This document shows positions 58,861-64,000 of a stretch of DNA of 64,000 nt, in pieces. Under the pieces are notes generated by a model that saw only the letters and a program-made list of their open reading frames with translations, did no database searches and had not been told where the DNA came from. The stretch is from Rhyzopertha dominica (lineage: Eukaryota; Arthropoda; Insecta; Coleoptera; Bostrichidae): assembly GCA_025024175.1 (NCBI GenBank), contig QCXZ01000064.1:20580286-20644285 (forward strand). The letters are read 5' to 3'. A program made the translations under genes and the position numbers. Position 1 is the first letter of the stretch, and each line of letters opens with the position of its first letter.

Positions 58861-59364
58861 TTTTGTTCAATTAATTTTTCAGATAGTGAAAGGTCCACTT
58901 ACAATAATTGCTTACTTTCTGACATTTTCCAATATTCATAGAGTTTTGGTGCCAAACATTATCCCAAAAGTTGCGTATGGGAGATTTATTATTAGTTACA
59001 CCCGAACTAGATCACACCCTAAACATCAAGACAATAGAAGACTTTAATTTTTGGTTACGAAAGGGGTAAAAGCAACCTTTATCAGCATACTGTTATTTAC
59101 TGACGAAAGTAGCTAAACAAGGAACAGCTTTAGCAATGTTCATGCAATAATTATGAATGGATGGAAGAAAATCGGGATCAAATGTTTAGAGGTTGGTAAC
59201 CAAATACAATGTTGTATTAATGTCTGAGCTGATGTGATTATCGATAAGTAAAATAGACGTATAATACTTCCAAACCTCTTGACAAGGAAAGACTGTTTGG
59301 AAGTCATTAACATATAGAACCTTCTGGATGTGGTGAACCGTTTGAGCAGAAGGCTCTTCATGTA
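58861..59364. other. AT-rich DNA preceding a hairpin element
   Basis: The minus frame at 59140-59361 is not protein-like. The stretch may be part of the element whose conserved hairpin follows at 59365. Nothing else is supported. Confidence 0.35.
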
Positions 59365-59410
59365 AACGCTAACTGAAGATGCTCCTACAACAGTGGGCGA
59401 AACGTTAGCG
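59365..59410 (+). ncRNA. Hammerhead-like hairpin with CTGAAGA and GAAAC
   Basis: CGCTAAC (59368-59374) pairs perfectly with GTTAGCG (59403-59409). It encloses CTGAAGA, which fits CUGANGA, an inner GCTC/GGGC stem and GAAAC. The two conserved strands of a hammerhead core are present and face each other, but the outer pairing replaces the normal stems I and III, so a true ribozyme fold is not shown. It is probably a conserved element motif. Confidence 0.35.
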
Positions 59411-59689
59411 AAAAAGAAATCGCCACGACCACGAAATCAATGGCGACTATAAATATTAAATCAATATAAGTAATGTTTTCTTAAATATTTTTTCTATACA
59501 TGATGTCTTGCACGTAACACTTGTACTGCAGACAAGTGTCATAATGAAAAGGTGTTTATGTCAGGAACGACATCATAGAGACAAGACGCTCCTCCTTGAA
59601 ACGGTGAAAATAACTCCCAGATCTAACTATTCGCTGATCCTTGACCACCTCTTAACATATCTCACAAGCTGGGCTTGATTTATAGCCAG
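59411..59689. other. Mixed composition, nothing recognised
   Basis: No supported feature. Confidence 0.45.
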
Positions 59690-60060
59690 CCGCCTTTCCT
59701 GCGTCTTCATTTATCGTTGCCTGTGTATCAAGCAAATTGATTTAAAACGAGCATCCTCCAACGTATATTACATTTATTTACCATCTTGTGTGCTATGGAT
59801 AAAAGCTAATATTTTGCCGCGAGAATATCGTACGTCAAGTATATGTACACTAGATGTTCTTTTCAGCCCAAGCGCTAGATTTATCGGGCTTGTATCTTAA
59901 AGCGCGGCTGTCTCCTGTTTGCTGTGTCTTTTAAGTGGAACGTATCGGCCGGGGGTGGAAGGCGGACGATTTATATTTTTTATACACTACCATAACAACG
60001 GCCTTGAATTGTTGAGGATCCGTTGAGGATATTTGTTGAAGAAACCCTGGTCAGTTTGAT
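59690..60060. promoter_or_regulatory. GC-elevated non-coding island
   Basis: Contains CGTATCGGCCGGGGGTGGAA near 59940 and a near-duplicate TTGTTGAGGATCCGTTGAGGA near 60008 (first 20 bases quoted less one). No frame. Candidate regulatory DNA. Confidence 0.25.
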
Positions 60061-60589
60061 TGTATGTGGATGGTTATTTTTTGATTTATTTCCCAATAAT
60101 AACGTCCCATGTTTTCCTCAGAGAGTGATGAGCTAGTTTAAATTCTTTCAGAAAGTATTCAGCTTTGACCTAGATCTAATAAGAATCATTAATAAATAAA
60201 AACTACAATGTAAAAGAAATATATAGTAGGAATGATTAAATATGAGGTTTGACTGTATTTTAAATAAACAGATAAGGGAAAGGTTTGTTAGTGTAGAATT
60301 CATTCGTAGTGCGTTAATTTCTTGGAGCAGCGTATGAATACCGTATATATTTCGTAGTTCCTATAATTTCACCATTAAAGGAATGCTTATTTTAAAATTT
60401 AAAACCTTTACTGCAACACTTTATTCTGAATAAAAAAAACTGTAGTTCTTGAAGTATCTATTCATAAACTAATGAAAGGGCTTGTATAGATGGCTAATCC
60501 AAAAGAAAACAGACATGGGTATTTTATCTATTAGTGAGTGAATTTCAGCAAAAAAAAACTTTTGTGCTGATTCAACGTTTTGCGGGCGC
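60061..60589. other. AT-rich DNA, nothing recognised
   Basis: No supported feature. Confidence 0.5.
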
Positions 60590-61230
60590 AAGGTTAAAAT
60601 GACTGACATTGCACATGGATAATATGGTAATTTTCACGTACCCGGCATTTACCCAGAGCTATCCACATGCATTACGTTCCCGTTATCGGTGTGCACCGTA
60701 AATTCCTCACGAGTATCCGCCAACTATAATTTAACGAGGTCTCGAAATTATCTCGTAAGGCGAGTTGGTCTTTTGTTTCGGGGCATTGCGTGTCGGATAC
60801 ATAATTATTAGACACTCAACGGCTATATTTTCGTCCCGAAGCGCATCTCGTGTATTTAGGCGGCCACTAATCACTTTTTTCCCGTTTCGGACGCGAATGA
60901 GGATTTAATTATAAAAAGGCCGCCGTAATGAAGTAATTTCGGCTCTTCTCTGTCTACTGTGGCAGCTGATGTTCGTCAAGATTGAGACGTCAAACGCGCA
61001 ACTGCCCAGATGTAATTATCTTAATAATCCACAATTAAAACTATCTCGTTCTGAAATCGCCGGATATTTATTTTGTGGTAGGGGTTGTGGAAGAGGTCCG
61101 GGGCACGTATGGGAGTGAAATTAAGACCGTGCGGAGGTGGCCTGGTTAATGACCGACGTTTCGCGTTCGCACTTTGAGGGCGTCTAAATCACTCTATTAG
61201 GCACGCCTTTATGTAAATTTGTAGAAAAAA
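60590..61230. promoter_or_regulatory. Large GC-elevated non-coding island, candidate enhancer
   Basis: The longest such block in the window. It is free of repeats and of usable frames, rich in CpG words (GTTTCGGACGCGAATGAGG near 60886) and interspersed with homeodomain-type TAATTA, TAATGA and TTAATTAT words (60800-60940, 61010-61040). This mixture is what conserved developmental enhancers in insects look like. No comparison was possible here. Confidence 0.35.
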
Positions 61231-61637
61231 ATACCCAATTAACCTCCAGTCAAAGCAGTTTATATTAACTGCTGAGATTTTTTCATACCTAACTAATTTA
61301 CATATACACTATTTGTCACGCTTTCTCACTACCATTACTTACAAAACGCGTGGGCATGTTAATAATGTGCACCACAGGAATTTTCAAAAGATTTATTTAG
61401 AACAAAATCTTGCACTCAAATCAGTAAGGCAATTTTCTCATATAAGATTTCTTAATACACAAGAAAAGTCTAGGGACATTGGTAATAATTAATAATAAAA
61501 TGTGTTTGGATTCCTATACTTCAAATGGTATTTAATTAAATTCTCTACAAATTTAGTCTCAAACAGTTTTTTACAGGTTTAACCGCATGCATATAATGCA
61601 AGATCAGTCAAGAGTCCCAGTTGATAAGATGGTAAGA
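61231..61637. other. AT-rich DNA, nothing recognised
   Basis: No supported feature. Confidence 0.5.
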
Positions 61638-61647
61638 TGTAAGATAT

Positions 61648-62027
61648 TATTATGGATCAGCGCCATCTGTGAAGATGCGGTGTAGTATTGCACTGCAAGT
61701 AGTGATCCTAACTGGCAGGTAATGTAGCTACTCTCCAGAGAATTCTATCAATCGAACTTTTCGGTAGCAACTGGAAGGTGTCGCTTCTGGAATTTTCGAT
61801 GGAGATATAAATAGTCCGACGGAGTGAGCGTGGGCAGTTCGGAATTCGAATAGCGATTATCAAGCGAGCGAAAGGCTTAGTGAAGCAGGCGTTTTCGTAT
61901 TAAGTGTGTGCAGTATAGTGATTTAGTAAATTAGTGGTGTTAAAACAGTAGTGTATTTGATAATAGTGGTTTAAATAAAAGGAAGTTAGTTAGAAATTCG
62001 CAGTATTCGAACTCCTTCTTCGTAACA
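61648..62027 (+). mobile_element. Putative solo LTR (Gypsy-type), 380 bp
   Basis: The block begins TATTATGGATCAGCG and ends TTCGTAACA. The first bases differ by one from TGTTA, the complement of the terminal TAACA. The flanks are ATAT at 61644-61647 and ATAT at 62028-62031, a 4-bp target duplication of Gypsy size. Internal LTR signals are in order: TATAAATA at 61806-61813, GCAGTTCG as an initiator-like word near 61829, and AATAAA at 61974-61979, then about 50 bp to the end. No primer-binding site follows, so only one LTR remains after recombination. CGCCATCT at 61661 is a CTCF-like word. Confidence 0.65.
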
Positions 62028-62031
62028 ATAT

Positions 62032-62660
62032 TAACCTTATTTTGTTACAATATTATCCAGTAGATAACTCTACTTATAAATATTCTTTGCAATAATATCT
62101 ACAAAAGAGCTATAACTAGACTTTTCTTTATATTATATTAAATTGTTAAAAATTACTCATTTAAACGAAAAATCTGAAAACTATGTTAGTGTAATGTAGG
62201 TCATTACACTATAATGCCAAATTTTGTTGAGGCGTAGGTTTTAATTGCTAGGATAACTAGATATAGCAAACGTAAATTTCTTTAAAATTTAACTAAAAAC
62301 GTATATTTTTTATTATTTATAACATCTCAAGGATAAAGCGAGATATAATGGTATGTGAAAACGGGACCTTTTCATTTTGTAGCCGCTTGCAATTTTACAA
62401 ACAACATTAGATTATATCGAACACATAAAGTCGCTTGTAGTTTTATGTGTATACATTAAGTAATTCGAAATAAGGATATTATTTGAACAAGTTGTTCTTA
62501 TTCTTTGTTATTTCACATGCTTTTGCAACGTTTATTTAGTTTCGTTTGGTATTACAGCACATGTTACTTAAATATTTTCACATGTCCAATTGAAGCAGGC
62601 GTATCCTCTATTCGTTAAGTTAAATTAGTATATTACCAACAAAGAAGGGCTTTTTGCACA
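62032..62660. other. AT-rich DNA, nothing recognised
   Basis: No supported feature. Confidence 0.5.
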
Positions 62661-62770
62661 TAGGGATGTTGCCCTGACTTAATATTTAAACTACTTAACT
62701 TGCTTAAAATCAAGTCAATTCTAGACAAGCCAAGTCAAGGCAAATATTAATATAATTCAAAGCCAAGTAG
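62661..62770 (+). repeat. hAT-like transposon end (fragment)
   Basis: TAGGGATGTTGCC at 62661 resembles the terminus of a hAT family. It is followed by clustered ACTTG and CAAGTCAA-type words up to 62770, the subterminal-repeat pattern. I find no opposite end within the window, so this is a fragment or chance resemblance. Confidence 0.35.
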
Positions 62771-64000
62771 GTCTATTTTGGGGCCAATAAATGTAATCAT
62801 TTAAAATTATAAACATAATTTCCATTTTCCAGTTAAAATAAAGAAACGAGTAATTTCAAATGACCCCTACAATAAAAAAAGATTGAATTTATTTACAATT
62901 GGGATTACAATTTGATGTTTAAAATCAAAGTATCTAAAATATAAAGGAGTACGTGACGTTTGCTTACAAGCAATCATAGTGTACATAAATTTTTAGATTC
63001 GGTTTGCAAAATATAATAACCACACCTAACACAACTATTTTTAATACGAAAAAAAAACGTAAAACATACGCAATGTATGTATTATCGGACAAAATACCCG
63101 CAAATTACAGTTTAATTCATTCATACCCTTGCACAATGTATTAATTTTGATTATTGTAAGATAAAAACAACATAGTAAAATTTACTTGGCGATTTTAGCA
63201 TAAATTATCTGAGCACTTGAATTTAAATGATAATTTACATTAACGGTATCGTTAAAAATCAAACTCGATGATTTAGGTACAACATGAATCTCCATCTTGG
63301 ATAGCCCAAAGTTTAAATACGCTTTATTTATTTTTATTTATTAATCAATCTAATTTTATTATTTGACGGCATAGCAACTTTATTCCGTTCCTTATTAGAC
63401 GAGAGACTCCAAAAGACACCATTTCAAAATAATAAAAAAAGATATATGTCTATTTTTGTAGGTTTAGGCTCCTAATTATGTAAAATTAAAAAACTTTGTG
63501 TTTGTGTGCGTTTCGATCTTTTATTTAGATCTTTTTCGAATACGAGTATTATGTTACAACTGACATAACTGACAATAAATTAATTTGACATTTACAATTT
63601 TGATTTTAAGATAAAATGTACCTTGGAGTTCGTTCCAATGCTATAATTATTTGAACATCAAATCCTAAAATAAACATATATTAATCAGAAGGACTCCACA
63701 AAATAAACATATATACCTTAATAAAAAAGATATGTAATTTGAGTCGTTCCAAAGAAATAATTCAAAGCCTTTGTAATTATAAGGATTCTATTATTACAAC
63801 AAAAGAAACGTAATTAAAAACCGACGCTTAAGCCTAAATATTTTAAATATTTATGCCTTATAAAAGAACAGCAAATTAACTAAAACCCACTATAAGAATG
63901 AAGCCTTTTCGCCTGCACCGACGTTGCGGTTTTTGTCCATTGGCTCGTGCAGAGCAAGCCTTCGAGCACATAAGTGAAAATCACATCGCGTTTTATGTCA
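62771..64000. other. AT-rich DNA; GC rises at the right edge
   Basis: No gene or element is supported. From about 63900 the sequence becomes less AT-rich (CACCGACGTTGCGG near 63917), possibly the start of another island cut by the window end. Confidence 0.4.

Noticed and set aside
1..64000. CRISPR arrays, bacterial operons, rRNA genes or viral genes
   Set aside because: I looked for regularly spaced direct repeats, tightly packed same-strand genes, rRNA-like conserved blocks and viral polymerase or capsid motifs. None was found. The only polymerases are LINE reverse transcriptases.

Overview
This window reads as nuclear DNA from an animal, most likely an insect. It is AT-rich and has no bacterial-style operons. 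Reading frames are short and mostly meaningless, and the recognisable coding sequence is almost all decayed transposable-element protein. The mix of elements fits an arthropod: an RTE-like LINE, Jockey/CR1-like LINE pieces with ATT-repeat tails, Penelope-like ends with hammerhead-like RNA motifs, hAT MITEs, Tc1/mariner-like DDE elements, a tRNA-derived SINE head and a solo LTR. I cannot name the species. Isolated N characters (for example 5576, 12151, 19024, 46778) look like ambiguous consensus bases rather than assembly gaps.

Layout. 1-11 kb: AT-rich filler with a short LINE relic (about 1061), a decayed minus-strand DDE transposase (2075-2560), an unrecognised 120-codon ORF (5546-5908) and GC-elevated islands. 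11.4-12.7 kb: a tRNA-derived SINE head followed by a complete non-autonomous hAT element with a 7-of-8 target-site duplication. 18.4-20.7 kb: a 5'-truncated, frameshifted RTE-like LINE ending in a stem-loop and an (ATT)n tail. 23.8 kb: a foldback with arms of about 86 bp. 30.0-30.5 kb: a degenerate tandem array of about 105-bp units, each carrying a heat-shock-element-like motif. 31.5-32.3 kb: a minus-strand LINE 3' end. 34.7 kb: the only host-gene-like signal, a short signal-peptide-like exon ending at a good 5' splice site. 37.4-38.5 kb: a Tc1/mariner-like element with both TIRs and a wrecked transposase. 40.3-41.2 kb: a 275-bp near-palindrome and a LINE relic. 45.4-46.1 kb: a hAT-type MITE packed with CGATA motifs. 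48.8-49.2 kb: two related Penelope-like ends, one with an almost intact minimal hammerhead core. 55.5-57.9 kb: another dead DDE transposase next to a Jockey-like LINE. 61.6-62.0 kb: a solo LTR.

Between the repeats lie about a dozen less AT-rich, non-coding islands (for example 6480-7090, 13900-14240, 60590-61230). They have the look of conserved regulatory DNA in a gene-poor region or a large intron. That is inference: without a comparison to a related genome I cannot show conservation. There is no operon-like cooperation between genes to describe. The functional content is mobile-element debris plus candidate regulatory sequence around at most one visible host exon.
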